Assembly: GCF_024609265.1 (NCBI RefSeq)
Contig: NZ_JANHMP010000003.1
Span: 49,487 to 113,486 of the forward strand
Origin: Geothrix campi
GTDB lineage: Bacteria > Acidobacteriota > Holophagae > Holophagales > Holophagaceae
DNA length: 64,000 bases
Direction: 5' to 3'
Positions within the stretch are counted from its first letter, which is position 1; every line of letters starts with the position of its first letter. A program made the translations under genes and the position numbers. The notes beneath the pieces are model-generated. The model was not told the origin of the DNA, made no database searches, and saw nothing but the letters and a program-made list of their open reading frames with translations. This document shows, piece after piece, positions 34,554 to 46,497 of this stretch.

Positions 34554-35684
34554 ATGATCCCCTCCCCCTGGCGGCAACGCCTTTGGCAGCAGGCCGAACG
34601 CCGCCGGGCCCTGGGCCGGGACCGGGCCATCCACCCCCCCGCAGGAGTGGATTTCTGCTCCAACGACTACCTGGGCCTGCGGCGGGATCCCCGCCTGGCC
34701 GAGGCCGCCGCGTCGGCCGCCCGCGAGCACGGGTCCGGCGCGGGCGGAGCCCGCCTCCTGCGGGGGAGCACCCCCCTGCACGACGATCTGGAAGCCCGCC
34801 TCGCCGCCTGGAAGGGTACTGAGGCCTGCCTCCTCTTCAACACGGGCTTCCAGGCCAATGCCACCCTCCTGCCCGCCCTGGTGGGCTCCGGCGACGCCGT
34901 CTTCTCCGACGCCCTCAACCACGCCTCGCTGGTGGACGGCTGTCGCCTGGCCCGGGCCGGAGGGGCCCACATAGGCATCTACGGGCACCTGGATCTGGCG
35001 GATCTCTCCGACCAGCTGACCGCCTGGCGATCTGCCGCCCCGGCCGGCGCCCTGGCCCTGGTGGCCACGGATGCCGTGTTCAGCATGGACGGCGACGCCG
35101 CGGACCTGCCGGCCCTCCTCGAATTGTGCGAGCGCCACGAAGCCCTCCTGCTCATCGACGAAGCCCACGCCACGGGCCTGCTAGGCGCCGATGGCGCTGG
35201 TCTGGCCCAGTTCCAGGGCGTCCACGGCCGGGTGCCGCTGGTGATGGGCACCCTCGGCAAGGCCCTGGGAGCCTTTGGCGCCTTCATCTGCTGCGAAGGC
35301 CTGCTGCGGGAGCACCTGCTGAACACCGCCCGTGGCTTCATCTTCTCCACGGCCCTGCCTCCGCCGGTGGTGGGCGCGGCCCTGGAGGGCGTGCGCCTCG
35401 CCCGCACCGAACCTTGGCGGCGTGAGCGGGCGCTGGCCTTCGCCCGGCATCTGCGGAGCAGGCTGGGGCAGCCCGACCAGCCCTCCGCCATCGTCCCCGT
35501 GCCCGTGGGCCCCGACGCCGAAGCGGTGCGCCTGGCGACGCGCCTCCAGACCCGCGGCTTCGACGTGCGCGCCGTGCGCCCCCCCACCGTGCCGGAGGGC
35601 ACCGCGCGCCTGAGGATCACCACCGGCGCCCACCTGGACGAGGCCCAGGTCGACGCGCTTTGTGAGGCCCTGGACCTTCCCTGA
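34554..35684 (+). CDS. bioF: 8-amino-7-oxononanoate synthase
   Basis: PLP enzyme that joins pimeloyl thioester to alanine in biotin synthesis. The 376-residue product has VDFCSNDYLGL near the N-terminus (about 30-40), LLIDEAHATGLLG (about 200-212) and the PLP lysine K236 in GTLGKALGAFG. Related alpha-oxoamine synthases such as Kbl (about 395 residues) are the alternative. The presence of bioD and bioA in the next 10 kb supports BioF. Confidence 0.88.
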   Translation: MIPSPWRQRLWQQAERRRALGRDRAIHPPAGVDFCSNDYLGLRRDPRLAEAAASAAREHGSGAGGARLLRGSTPLHDDLEARLAAWKGTEACLLFNTGFQANATLLPALVGSGDAVFSDALNHASLVDGCRLARAGGAHIGIYGHLDLADLSDQLTAWRSAAPAGALALVATDAVFSMDGDAADLPALLELCERHEALLLIDEAHATGLLGADGAGLAQFQGVHGRVPLVMGTLGKALGAFGAFICCEGLLREHLLNTARGFIFSTALPPPVVGAALEGVRLARTEPWRRERALAFARHLRSRLGQPDQPSAIVPVPVGPDAEAVRLATRLQTRGFDVRAVRPPTVPEGTARLRITTGAHLDEAQVDALCEALDLP

Positions 35685-35804
35685 GCCAGGCGCCCAAGGG
35701 GCGAGTCCCGGGGTTGAATCCGGCGCGGCCCGCCCCGTTCTGTCTATCCTTCCACCTAGGGTCCCAGGCCCGCACGGACCACCCCTGACGCCACGGAGGC
35801 TTCC

Positions 35805-37013
35805 ATGCGCAAGAAGCTCTACATCGCCGCCTACCACCAGTCCAAGTTCGGGAAGCTGCTGGGCATGACCGTGCCGGAGATCCTCCAACGGGCCGCCACG
35901 GAGACCGTCGCCCAGGTGGGCGCCGATCCCGCCGTGGTGGACGTGGCCTCCGTGGGTGCCGTGTGCAACGTCTCCCTGAACGCCCAGGGCCTCCTGTCGG
36001 GCCTCGTGGCCATGGTGCCCGGCCTGGGCGGCAAGCCCATCGAATCCGTGGAGAACGCCTGCGCGTCCGGCGGCGGGGCCATCCTGTCCGTGGCCCACAA
36101 GCTGCTGGTCGGCGACGGCGAAGTGGGCCTGGCTCTCGGCTACGAGAAGATGCGCGACGACGAAGGCAAGATGGACGGCAAGCTCATCGGCCAGGTGCTG
36201 GGCTACTTCTCCCATCCGGACGAACGCCCTGGCAAGACCTACATCTTTCCCCACCTCTTCGCCGAAGTGATGGACGTCTACATGAGGCACTGGAGCGTGT
36301 CCGAGCGAGATCTGGCCGCCATCGCCGTCCAGGAATACGCCAACGCGAACGCCAATCCGTACGCCCAGATGCAGAAGGTGAAGGTCACCCTCGACGAGGC
36401 CGCCACCATCGGCGACCGCAACCGCTACCTGATCGAGGGGCTGCCCATGAAGACCTATGACTGCTCCCAGATCACGGACGGCTACGCGGGCCTCCTCATC
36501 GCCACGGAGGAGGGCCTGGCCCGCCTCGGCGTGACGAAGGCCGACTGCGTGGAGCTGGCCGGCTACGCCCAGGCCACCGATCCCCTGCTCAAGGCGGGCC
36601 GCGACGTGCTCCACCCCGCGGGAGCCCAGCGCGCCATGGCCCGGGCCTACGAGCTGGCGGGACTGTGCCCGGCGGACATCAACGTGGCGGAGATCCACGA
36701 CTGCTTCACGGTGATGGCCGCCCTGGGCACGGAGGTCATCGGCAAAGCCGAGCCGGGGCGAGGTGCCGCCTACTGGGTGGACGGCAAGGCCGCTCCCAAA
36801 GGCGAGTGCGGCATCAACACCTCGGGCGGCCTCATCGCCAAGGGCCATCCCGTGGGCGCCACGGGCATCGCCATGGTGGGCTGGTCCGCCTGGCAGCTTC
36901 TCGGCAAGGTGCCGGCGGACCTCCAGGTCCCCGGGGCCCGCGCCGCGGTCACCTTCAACATCGGCGGCCCCATTTGCGCCTCGGTGTGCACGGTCCTGAA
37001 GCCGGCCCGCTGA
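35805..37013 (+). CDS. SCP-x-type thiolase (acetyl-CoA acetyltransferase family)
   Basis: 402 residues. The nucleophilic cysteine is C86 in ENACASGG and the catalytic histidine H348 in GGLIAKGHPVGATG. The NEAF motif of classical thiolases is replaced by EIHDCFT, the hallmark of SCP-x/SCP2-like thiolases, whose substrates are often branched or steroid acyl-CoAs. A role in fatty or aromatic acid degradation is possible. No partner DUF35 OB-fold gene is adjacent, although such partners are common for this class. Confidence 0.85.
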   Translation: MRKKLYIAAYHQSKFGKLLGMTVPEILQRAATETVAQVGADPAVVDVASVGAVCNVSLNAQGLLSGLVAMVPGLGGKPIESVENACASGGGAILSVAHKLLVGDGEVGLALGYEKMRDDEGKMDGKLIGQVLGYFSHPDERPGKTYIFPHLFAEVMDVYMRHWSVSERDLAAIAVQEYANANANPYAQMQKVKVTLDEAATIGDRNRYLIEGLPMKTYDCSQITDGYAGLLIATEEGLARLGVTKADCVELAGYAQATDPLLKAGRDVLHPAGAQRAMARAYELAGLCPADINVAEIHDCFTVMAALGTEVIGKAEPGRGAAYWVDGKAAPKGECGINTSGGLIAKGHPVGATGIAMVGWSAWQLLGKVPADLQVPGARAAVTFNIGGPICASVCTVLKPAR

Positions 37014-37043
37014 GGCGATCCACCCCCCTCGCCTCCCAGCCGT

Positions 37044-39662
<2,619 letters not shown>

Positions 39663-39792
39663 GGGGTCGGAATAATCCTGGCATGGAGCGCTCTCTTCGG
39701 GGAGCCCCGTGTCTTTTTTCTTCGCCCAACCGGCCGCAGACACGACCTGTGGGAGAATCGCAGGTGACCGGAAGGTCTTCAGGAGGTGGCTT

Positions 39793-40446
39793 TTGAACCG
39801 GAACATCATGTTCGCCCTGGCTGGAGGCCTCGCCGCAGGATTTCTGGTGGGCTACTTCGTCGGCTCCGGCAACGCCAGGGAGGCCGGCCCCACCACGGCC
39901 GCGCCCACCGCCGCCGTGGTCCTGCCCGCGCCCTCTCTGGGCGGCGGCATGGCACCTGGCGCGGCCGGTGCCGCGGCCCCCGGCCAGATCCCGCCGGGCA
40001 TGGGCCTTCCGAATGCGGAGATGCAGGCCCGCATCATCAAGCTGGAAGGCCTCGTGAAGGCCGAACCCAAGAACCGTGACGCCTGGGTGGGCCTGGGCAA
40101 CGACTATTTCGATACCCATCAGCCCCAGAAGGCCGTGGACGCCTACGCCAAGGCCCTGGCCTTGAAACCCGACGATCCCGACATCCTCACCGACCAGGGC
40201 GTGATGTACCGCCAGCTCAACCAGTTCGACAAGGCCATCGCCAACTTCCAGAAGGCCGGCAAGATCAACCCCTCCCACGTGCCGAGCATTTTCAACCTCG
40301 GCATTGTGTATGCCGGCGATCTCAACAAGCCCGACGAAGCGGCCAAGGCCTTCAACAAGGTGCTGGTCCTTGCCCCCAACAGCGAGCAGGCCACCCAGGC
40401 CCGGCAGCTGCTGGCCCAGCTCAACAAGGGCGGCATGCCCCGTTGA
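39793..40446 (+). CDS. Membrane-anchored TPR protein
   Basis: 217 residues. An N-terminal transmembrane helix (about 6-26) is followed by an Ala/Pro/Gly-rich stretch and three or four TPR units (about 95-210, for example AWVGLGNDYFDTHQPQKAVDAY). The start is a TTG with a near-perfect AGGAGGT five bases upstream, far better than any ATG. The last gene of the pair is bioD, 19 bp downstream. It likely serves as an assembly or scaffolding protein at the inner membrane. Confidence 0.85.
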   Translation: MNRNIMFALAGGLAAGFLVGYFVGSGNAREAGPTTAAPTAAVVLPAPSLGGGMAPGAAGAAAPGQIPPGMGLPNAEMQARIIKLEGLVKAEPKNRDAWVGLGNDYFDTHQPQKAVDAYAKALALKPDDPDILTDQGVMYRQLNQFDKAIANFQKAGKINPSHVPSIFNLGIVYAGDLNKPDEAAKAFNKVLVLAPNSEQATQARQLLAQLNKGGMPR

Positions 40447-40465
40447 GGCGTTGCGGCGCTCGGCC

Positions 40466-41074
40466 ATGCTGAACCTCGACGCCCTCCCCAGCCCGCTCTG
40501 GGTCCTCGGAACCGGAACGGGCGTGGGGAAGACCTTCGTAGCCTCGCGCATCGCCCGCGCCTGGGCGGCCTCGGACCCCGTGAGCTACCGCAAGCCCTTC
40601 CAGACCGGGGTGGACCGGCCGGATCATCCCGAAGCTGACGCCAGCGCCGTGGCAGGTCCGGCCATCACCGCCGAAAGCCACGTCCTCCTGCGGGCGCCGC
40701 TCTCGCCCCTGGCTGCGGCCCTGCGGGAAGGCCGCGTGCTGGATCTGGAAGCCACCGCGGCCTGGTGCCGCCGCCCCGCCGAGGGACGAATCCTGCTGGA
40801 GGGCGTGGGCGGCCTCATGGTGCCCCTGGCGCCGAAGGTTCACTTCCTGGCCTGGGCCACGGACCTCCAGATCCCCTGCGTGCTGGTGGCCCTGGGCGGC
40901 CTCGGCACCCTCAACCACACCCTGCTCAGCGCCGAGGCCCTCATGCTCCGCGGGTGGCGGATTGAGACTGTGCTGCTCAATCCCGGGGCCGACGGCACCA
41001 GTTCCGAGGCGACCGAAGAGAACGCGTCCGTCCTGCGGACCTTCCTCCCCGTCCCGGTCCACGTCCTGAACTAA
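40466..41074 (+). CDS. bioD: Dethiobiotin synthase
   Basis: ATP-dependent carboxylation of 7,8-diaminononanoate to dethiobiotin. The 202-residue protein has the P-loop GTGTGVGKT (15-23), YRKPFQTG (36-43 region) and EGVGGLMVPLAP (about 111-122), all BioD landmarks. It follows the TPR gene by 19 bp and is separated from bioA by a sensory protein gene. Confidence 0.92.
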   Translation: MLNLDALPSPLWVLGTGTGVGKTFVASRIARAWAASDPVSYRKPFQTGVDRPDHPEADASAVAGPAITAESHVLLRAPLSPLAAALREGRVLDLEATAAWCRRPAEGRILLEGVGGLMVPLAPKVHFLAWATDLQIPCVLVALGGLGTLNHTLLSAEALMLRGWRIETVLLNPGADGTSSEATEENASVLRTFLPVPVHVLN

Positions 41075-41217
41075 CTTTCGGGCGGTTCCCGTCCGATCCA
41101 GGCACTATCCTCTGCTGGGCCAAGCCGCCAGAGGCTGCTCTGGATTTCCACGCCCAGGTGGAATCACCTCTCGGATCGATCGTTGATCCAGCCTTTCCAC
41201 CCGCAGGAATGGGTCTC

Positions 41218-43083
41218 ATGCCAGCCCCCACTTTGTTCCGTCACCGATTGTTGCCCGCGCTCCTCTTCGGGCTGGCGGGGCTGCTGGTCAACCTGCTGCG
41301 CTACGAGATCTTCTTCAACGTGGACTTGATTTTCGGATCGGTCTTCGTGATGCTCGCGATCCTCCACCTCGGCGAGAGGCCCGGCGTGGTGGCGGCCCTG
41401 ATTGCGGGCAGCGCCACCTGGATTCTCTGGAATCATCCCTGGGCCATGGTGATCCTCGCGGGCGAGGCCCTCTTCGTGGGTTGGCTCGTACGGCGCCGGT
41501 CGTGGGATCTCCTTCTCGCAGATCTCCTCTTCTGGTGCGCACTGGGGTTCCCCCTGATCTGGGCGTTCTACCACCTCGTGCTGCTGACCCCGGTCCAGAC
41601 GACGGCGCTGGTCTTCCTGAAGCAGGCGGTCAACGGCATCATCAACGCCCTGCTGGCCTGCATCCTCCACTTGGCATGGCGGGCGCGGTTCCGCGGGGTC
41701 GGGGCGGCCCGCCCGGCCTTCCGCTCCGTGGTCTTCGTCACGATGGTGTCGCTGGTGACCTTTCCGGCCCTCCTCTACCTGACGGTCTCCGTCCGCCAGG
41801 AGGTCCGCCGGGGCGAGCAGGACCTGGTGCGCCAGAGCGCCGGGCTGGACCTGGTAGCCCGCCAGGTCCTGCAGACCTGGATCGAGGACCGCCATCAGAG
41901 CATCGCCACCCTGGCGAGCCTGGCCTCCCAGCCCAACCAGCGCCGGGAGGACCTTCAGCACGTCGTGGAGGCCATCCGGACGGCCATGCCGGCCTTCAAG
42001 CGGGCCGGCGTGCTGGATGTCCATGCGGACGTCATTGTCTTCAGTCCCCTTGTTGATAGCCTGGGGCATTCCTCTCTCGGAAGGAACTTCTCCGATCGGC
42101 CCTACATCCCGATCCTGCGGGAGTCCCTCAGGCCCTGGGTGGCCGACGTGGTCATGGGCCGCATCGGCAGGCCGGAGCCGGTCATCTCCCTCGTGGTCCC
42201 CGTGGTCCGGAATGGACGGTACGACGGCTACTGCATCGGCATCGTGGATGCCAGCCTGATCCAGGAAGTCCTCGCCATCGTCGCCAGTTCCACCGACGCC
42301 CAGCTGACCCTCCTCGACCGCTCCGGACACGTGGTCGCCAGCACCCGGAAGGACCTGGCCATGATGTCAGTCTTTGCGCCGCCACCCGGCGAGCGCCGCC
42401 CCCTCGGTGAGGGAGTCTGGCACGTCATCCCTCCGGCCAGGCCGGGGCGCAGCGCCCTGCAGCGTTGGAGCGAGTCCTTCATCGTCCAGGAGGGCATCCT
42501 GAGCCCGCAGCTCCCCTGGAAACTGGTGGTGGAATCCCCCCAGGCCCCGCTGATCGCGGGGCTGAGCCGGATCACCATCCAGGGCCTCGGCACGCTCCTG
42601 CTCCTCATCCTCCTGACCATCGGCCTGGCCCACCTGTTCAGCCGGAGGTTCACCCGGGCCGTCGCCCGCCTGGAGGAGGCCACCCGCGCCTTCCCTGGAC
42701 GCCTCAGCGGGGCTCCGGGCGCCGACTTGGCCCTGGCTCCCAGCCGCATCGAAGAGATCCAGCACCTCAACGACCGCTTCCAGCAGATGACCGATGCGCT
42801 CCGGGTCTCCTTCCGCGAGTTGAACGACTTGAAGGACACGCTGGAGCAGCGCGTCACCACCCGCACCCAGGAACTCCAGACCGCCCTGGACACCATCAAG
42901 ACCCTCCACGGGATCATCCCCATCTGCGCCTCGTGCAAGAAGATCCGCGACGACCAGGGCTCCTGGAACCAGCTCGAGACCTACATCTCGGAGCACACGG
43001 AAGCCGACTTCACCCACGGCATCTGTCCCGACTGTGTCCGGCGGCTCTACCCCGAAGTCAAAGGTGATCCGCCCAAGACCTGA
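41218..43083 (+). CDS. Cache-HAMP-like sensory protein with Cys-rich C-terminal motif, no kinase
   Basis: 621 residues. Five or six N-terminal transmembrane helices (about 10-165, MASE-like), another helix (about 175-195), an extracytoplasmic double-Cache-like sensor (about 200-455), a helix (about 470-490), a HAMP-like region and a coiled coil (to about 560). The last ~60 residues hold PICASCKKIRDDQGSWNQ and later HGICPDCVRRLYPE, giving four cysteines that could bind metal. The same tail occurs on many two-component proteins. There is no transmitter, cyclase or methyl-accepting domain. An ATG three codons earlier is an alternative start. Confidence 0.78.
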   Translation: MPAPTLFRHRLLPALLFGLAGLLVNLLRYEIFFNVDLIFGSVFVMLAILHLGERPGVVAALIAGSATWILWNHPWAMVILAGEALFVGWLVRRRSWDLLLADLLFWCALGFPLIWAFYHLVLLTPVQTTALVFLKQAVNGIINALLACILHLAWRARFRGVGAARPAFRSVVFVTMVSLVTFPALLYLTVSVRQEVRRGEQDLVRQSAGLDLVARQVLQTWIEDRHQSIATLASLASQPNQRREDLQHVVEAIRTAMPAFKRAGVLDVHADVIVFSPLVDSLGHSSLGRNFSDRPYIPILRESLRPWVADVVMGRIGRPEPVISLVVPVVRNGRYDGYCIGIVDASLIQEVLAIVASSTDAQLTLLDRSGHVVASTRKDLAMMSVFAPPPGERRPLGEGVWHVIPPARPGRSALQRWSESFIVQEGILSPQLPWKLVVESPQAPLIAGLSRITIQGLGTLLLLILLTIGLAHLFSRRFTRAVARLEEATRAFPGRLSGAPGADLALAPSRIEEIQHLNDRFQQMTDALRVSFRELNDLKDTLEQRVTTRTQELQTALDTIKTLHGIIPICASCKKIRDDQGSWNQLETYISEHTEADFTHGICPDCVRRLYPEVKGDPPKT

Positions 43084-43107
43084 ACGAGGCTGGCCTAGAC
43101 TGGAGGC

Positions 43108-44475
43108 ATGCCGACGCCCCTACCCCCCGACTGGACCGACCGCCTGGCCCTGGACCGCGCCCATGTGTGGCACCCCTTCACGCAGATGCAGGTGCACGAG
43201 GCCGACCCGCCGGTGCCCGTGGTCGGCGGCGAGGGTTGCGACCTGCTGCTGGCCAATGGCGAGCGGGTGCTGGACGGCATCTCCAGCTGGTGGACCTGCC
43301 TCCACGGCCACGGCCATCCGAGGCTGGTGAGCGCTCTGGAACGCCAGGCGGCGAAGCTCGACCACGTGATGTTCGCGGGCTTCACCCACGAGCCCGCCCT
43401 GGAGCTGGTGGTGCGGCTGCGGCCGAAGCTCCCGCTGAACCTCACCCGCGCCTTCTTCTCCGACGACGGCAGCACGGCGGTGGAGGTGGCCCTCAAGATG
43501 GCCTTCCAGGCCCATCTCCAGCGCGGCCAGAAGGGCCGCGACCGCTTCGGCGCCCTGCGCGGCGGCTACCACGGCGACACGCTCGGCGCCGTGGGCGTGG
43601 GGGAGCTGGACAACTTCATGACGGGCCTCTTCCGGCCCCTGCTATTGGCCTGCGAGCGGCTGGAGGTGCCCGAGGATCCGCGCCGGGAGGTGGCGCCCGA
43701 CCTCACTGACTGGCCCGAACGCCTGGAGGCGGCCCGCCAGTCCATGGCCGGCTTCTTCGCCACGCACGGAGAGCGCCTCGCCGCCTTCATCGCCGAGCCC
43801 CTCATCCAGTGCGCCGGGGGCATGCGCATGTGGCCGCCGGAACTGCTGCGGGAGCTGCAGGCCCAGTGCGACGCCCACGGCGTCTACCTCATTCTCGACG
43901 AGGTGGCCACGGGCTTTGGCCGCACCGGCACTTTCCTGGCCTGCGAACAGGCGGGCGTGGCCCCGGACCTGCTCTGCCTCTCCAAGGGCCTCACGGGCGG
44001 CACCCTGCCCCTGTCCATGACCTGGGCCACGGAGGAGCTCTACGGCCACTTCTGGGGCACGCCCGCCTCGGGCCGGGCCTTCCTCCACGGCCACAGCTAC
44101 ACCGGCAATGCAACGGCATGTGCAGTCGCCTGCGCCAGCCTCGCCCTCTTCGACGACGAGCCCGTGTTGGCGAACGCGGCCGCGCTGAACGAAGCGATGA
44201 CGGCAGCCTTCACCGCCCTCGCCGCGCATCCCGCCGTGCGCCAAGCCCGCGTGCTGGGCACCATCGGCGCCTGCCGGCTGGTGGATCCCGCCACCGGCGC
44301 GGCCCACCCGCCCGACGACCGCTTCGGCTGGCGCCTCCACCGCCGGGCCCTGGACCGCGGCCTGCTGGTGCGCCCCATGGGCGACTGCCTCTACCTGCTG
44401 CCGCCCCTCAGCACGCCCCCGGGGCGGATCCACGAGGCCGCGGAGACGCTGCTGGACCTGCTGTCCCGCGAATAG
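43108..44475 (+). CDS. bioA: Adenosylmethionine-8-amino-7-oxononanoate aminotransferase
   Basis: PLP class III aminotransferase that makes 7,8-diaminononanoate in biotin synthesis, with S-adenosylmethionine as usual amino donor. The 455-residue product has HVWHPFTQM (about 14-22), typical of BioA, GGYHGDTLGAVGVG (about 151-164), DEVATGFGRTG (about 264-274) and the PLP lysine K293 in LCLSKGLTGG. GGAGG lies 3 nt upstream of the ATG. A TAGACT box only 7 nt before the ATG could also be a -10 element. Confidence 0.92.
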   Translation: MPTPLPPDWTDRLALDRAHVWHPFTQMQVHEADPPVPVVGGEGCDLLLANGERVLDGISSWWTCLHGHGHPRLVSALERQAAKLDHVMFAGFTHEPALELVVRLRPKLPLNLTRAFFSDDGSTAVEVALKMAFQAHLQRGQKGRDRFGALRGGYHGDTLGAVGVGELDNFMTGLFRPLLLACERLEVPEDPRREVAPDLTDWPERLEAARQSMAGFFATHGERLAAFIAEPLIQCAGGMRMWPPELLRELQAQCDAHGVYLILDEVATGFGRTGTFLACEQAGVAPDLLCLSKGLTGGTLPLSMTWATEELYGHFWGTPASGRAFLHGHSYTGNATACAVACASLALFDDEPVLANAAALNEAMTAAFTALAAHPAVRQARVLGTIGACRLVDPATGAAHPPDDRFGWRLHRRALDRGLLVRPMGDCLYLLPPLSTPPGRIHEAAETLLDLLSRE

Positions 44476-44480
44476 GTGAA

Positions 44481-45377
44481 TCAGGGCACGGGCACCGCTT
44501 CGTAGCCTGCGCCCTTCGGGATGATGCGAACGATCTGCGGCAGGTGGGCGCCCGCCAGCACCACCTTCCGACGGGCGGCCTCGCGGAACAGCTCCTGGCG
44601 GATCTTCACGGCGCGGTCTCCGTCCAAGTCGAAGGCGACGCCCACCTCCGGCCGCCGGAACTGCACCGCGCCGAAGTGGATGAGGTCGCCGATGCACCAG
44701 AGTTCCTGTCCCTCGGAAGTGAACGCATAGATGGTGTGACCGCCCGTATGGCCGTGGGCCGAAAGGGCGCGGAGGCTCGGGGCGAGCTCCTCGCCGTCGT
44801 CGAAGGGGCGGAAGGCCCCGGCCCGCTCATAGACGCCGAAGAGGGCCTTCAGCTTCGGCGCCCGATCCCGCAGGCGCTCGGGCAGGCGCGAGGGGTCCTC
44901 CGTCCAGAATGCGTGCTCTCGGCGGGCCACCCGCAGGACCGCCTTGGGGAAGGCTCGGGTACCGTCGGCCTTCAGCAGGCCGCCGATGTGGTCGAAGTGG
45001 TCGTGGGTGATGAGGATGAGGTCGATGTCCGAGGGCGCCACGCCCGCGGCGGCGAGCTGCTCTGTCAGGTGGCCCGAGTCCTCCTCGGGATCCTTGCCGA
45101 TGCCCGTGTCCACCAGGACGGTCCGGCCGGGCATCCGCACGAGAAACGCGTTCACCGGCGTGTCCGCGGCGTCCTTCCCGCCCAGCATCCGCCGGGCCTC
45201 AGCGGCATCGAGGCCCTTGAGGAGCGACGCGGCGAGGGAGATCCGTCCGTCCTGCAGCCGCCACACCTGCAGCTGGCCCACGCGCAGGGGTTCGAGGCGG
45301 GAGGCCTTGGTCGGGGCGGGTGGCGTCATGGCGGCTACCGGCAGAAGGAGGGTCGTGACCAGAAGGAGGGCGCGCAT
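44481..45377 (-). CDS. Exported metallo-beta-lactamase-fold hydrolase
   Basis: 298 residues with a signal peptide (about 1-17). Zinc-binding motif THDHFDHIGG (124-133), then a later HGHTGGH that supplies further ligands, and GDLIHFG. It resembles quorum-quenching lactonase/MBL hydrolases of the AiiA-like or YtnP-like group, but the substrate is not known. The start was set at MRALLLV, where the signal peptide begins. It converges with bioA, 5 bp apart. Confidence 0.85.
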   Translation of the reverse strand: MRALLLVTTLLLPVAAMTPPAPTKASRLEPLRVGQLQVWRLQDGRISLAASLLKGLDAAEARRMLGGKDAADTPVNAFLVRMPGRTVLVDTGIGKDPEEDSGHLTEQLAAAGVAPSDIDLILITHDHFDHIGGLLKADGTRAFPKAVLRVARREHAFWTEDPSRLPERLRDRAPKLKALFGVYERAGAFRPFDDGEELAPSLRALSAHGHTGGHTIYAFTSEGQELWCIGDLIHFGAVQFRRPEVGVAFDLDGDRAVKIRQELFREAARRKVVLAGAHLPQIVRIIPKGAGYEAVPVP

Positions 45378-45466
45378 AACCCGAAGTGTACCTCGTCTCA
45401 TCCGGCGAATGACGATGCCAGAGTCGTGTTTTCCCGGCATTACACTGGGTCTTTGCGGAGATTCCG

Positions 45467-46486
45467 ATGAAGCTGGTGACGTTCCTGAAGGCCGATGCGG
45501 AGAAGATCGGCGCCGTGATGGCGGACGGCCGTATCCTCGATTTCGCCGCCGCCGAACCCCGCCTGGCCGTGGACATGCTGGCCCTCATCCGCCGCCAGGA
45601 TGAGCTGCTGCCCCTGGCCCGGGCCCTCGCCGCTGCCCCGCCGGCCGCCGCCCTGATCGACCAAACGTCCGTCCGCCTGCTGGCCCCCGTGCCGCGGCCC
45701 GTGTCCATGCGCGACGGCTACGCCTTCCGCCAGCACGTAGCCACGGCGCGCCGCAACCGCGGGCTGGAGATGATCCCCGAGTTCGACCTCTTCCCCGTCA
45801 CCTACTTCACCAACCACCTGGCCGTCACGGGCCCCGGCGAAGTGCGGGTGCAGGATCACCACCTCATGCGCCTGGACTTCGAGCTGGAGGTGGCCATCGT
45901 CACGGGCCACCCCCTGAAGAACGCCACCCTGGAGGAGGCAGACGCGGCCATCTTCGGTTTCATGGTGATGAACGACTGGAGCGCCCGCATGCTCCAGATG
46001 GAGGAGATGAAGCTCTCGCTGGGCCCATGCAAGGGCAAGGACTTTGCCACGAGCCTGGGCCCGTGGTTGGTGACCAAGGATGAGCTGAAGCTGGAGCGGA
46101 CCGCCGCCGGCGAGCTGCTCCACGCCTCCATGACCTGCGACGTGAATGGACATCGGCTGTCGAATGGCAACGCCGACAGCATGAACTGGACCTTCGCCCA
46201 GATCCTCCAACGCACCAGCTACGGCATCCAGATGCATCCGGGCGAGGTCATCGGCAGCGGCACTGTGGGAACGGGCTGCCTCCTGGAACTGAACGGCTCG
46301 AAGATCACCGACAACCTCTGGCTCAAGGCCGGCGACGAGGTGGTGCTGGAGATCGAGGGCCTGGGCCGCCTGGTAAACACCATCACCCACGCCCCGGAAC
46401 GACTGGTGGATGTGCCCCCGACCCTGGTGGGCGGTACCCTCCCAGACCTCTACGCCGGTACACCCAGCGGCGAGGCCGGGGACTGA
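45467..46486 (+). CDS. Fumarylacetoacetate hydrolase family protein
   Basis: 339 residues. The catalytic-domain metal ligands fit DFELE (E139, E141) and D170 in MVMNDWSAR. With homogentisate dioxygenase 5 kb away, it may cleave fumarylacetoacetate to fumarate and acetoacetate, the last step of tyrosine catabolism; the family also includes acylpyruvases and related hydrolases. GGAG precedes the ATG, and a TACACT box about 20 bp upstream is a candidate -10. The flavin reductase gene follows after 11 bp. Confidence 0.87.
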   Translation: MKLVTFLKADAEKIGAVMADGRILDFAAAEPRLAVDMLALIRRQDELLPLARALAAAPPAAALIDQTSVRLLAPVPRPVSMRDGYAFRQHVATARRNRGLEMIPEFDLFPVTYFTNHLAVTGPGEVRVQDHHLMRLDFELEVAIVTGHPLKNATLEEADAAIFGFMVMNDWSARMLQMEEMKLSLGPCKGKDFATSLGPWLVTKDELKLERTAAGELLHASMTCDVNGHRLSNGNADSMNWTFAQILQRTSYGIQMHPGEVIGSGTVGTGCLLELNGSKITDNLWLKAGDEVVLEIEGLGRLVNTITHAPERLVDVPPTLVGGTLPDLYAGTPSGEAGD

Positions 46487-46497
46487 CTGGACCAGCG

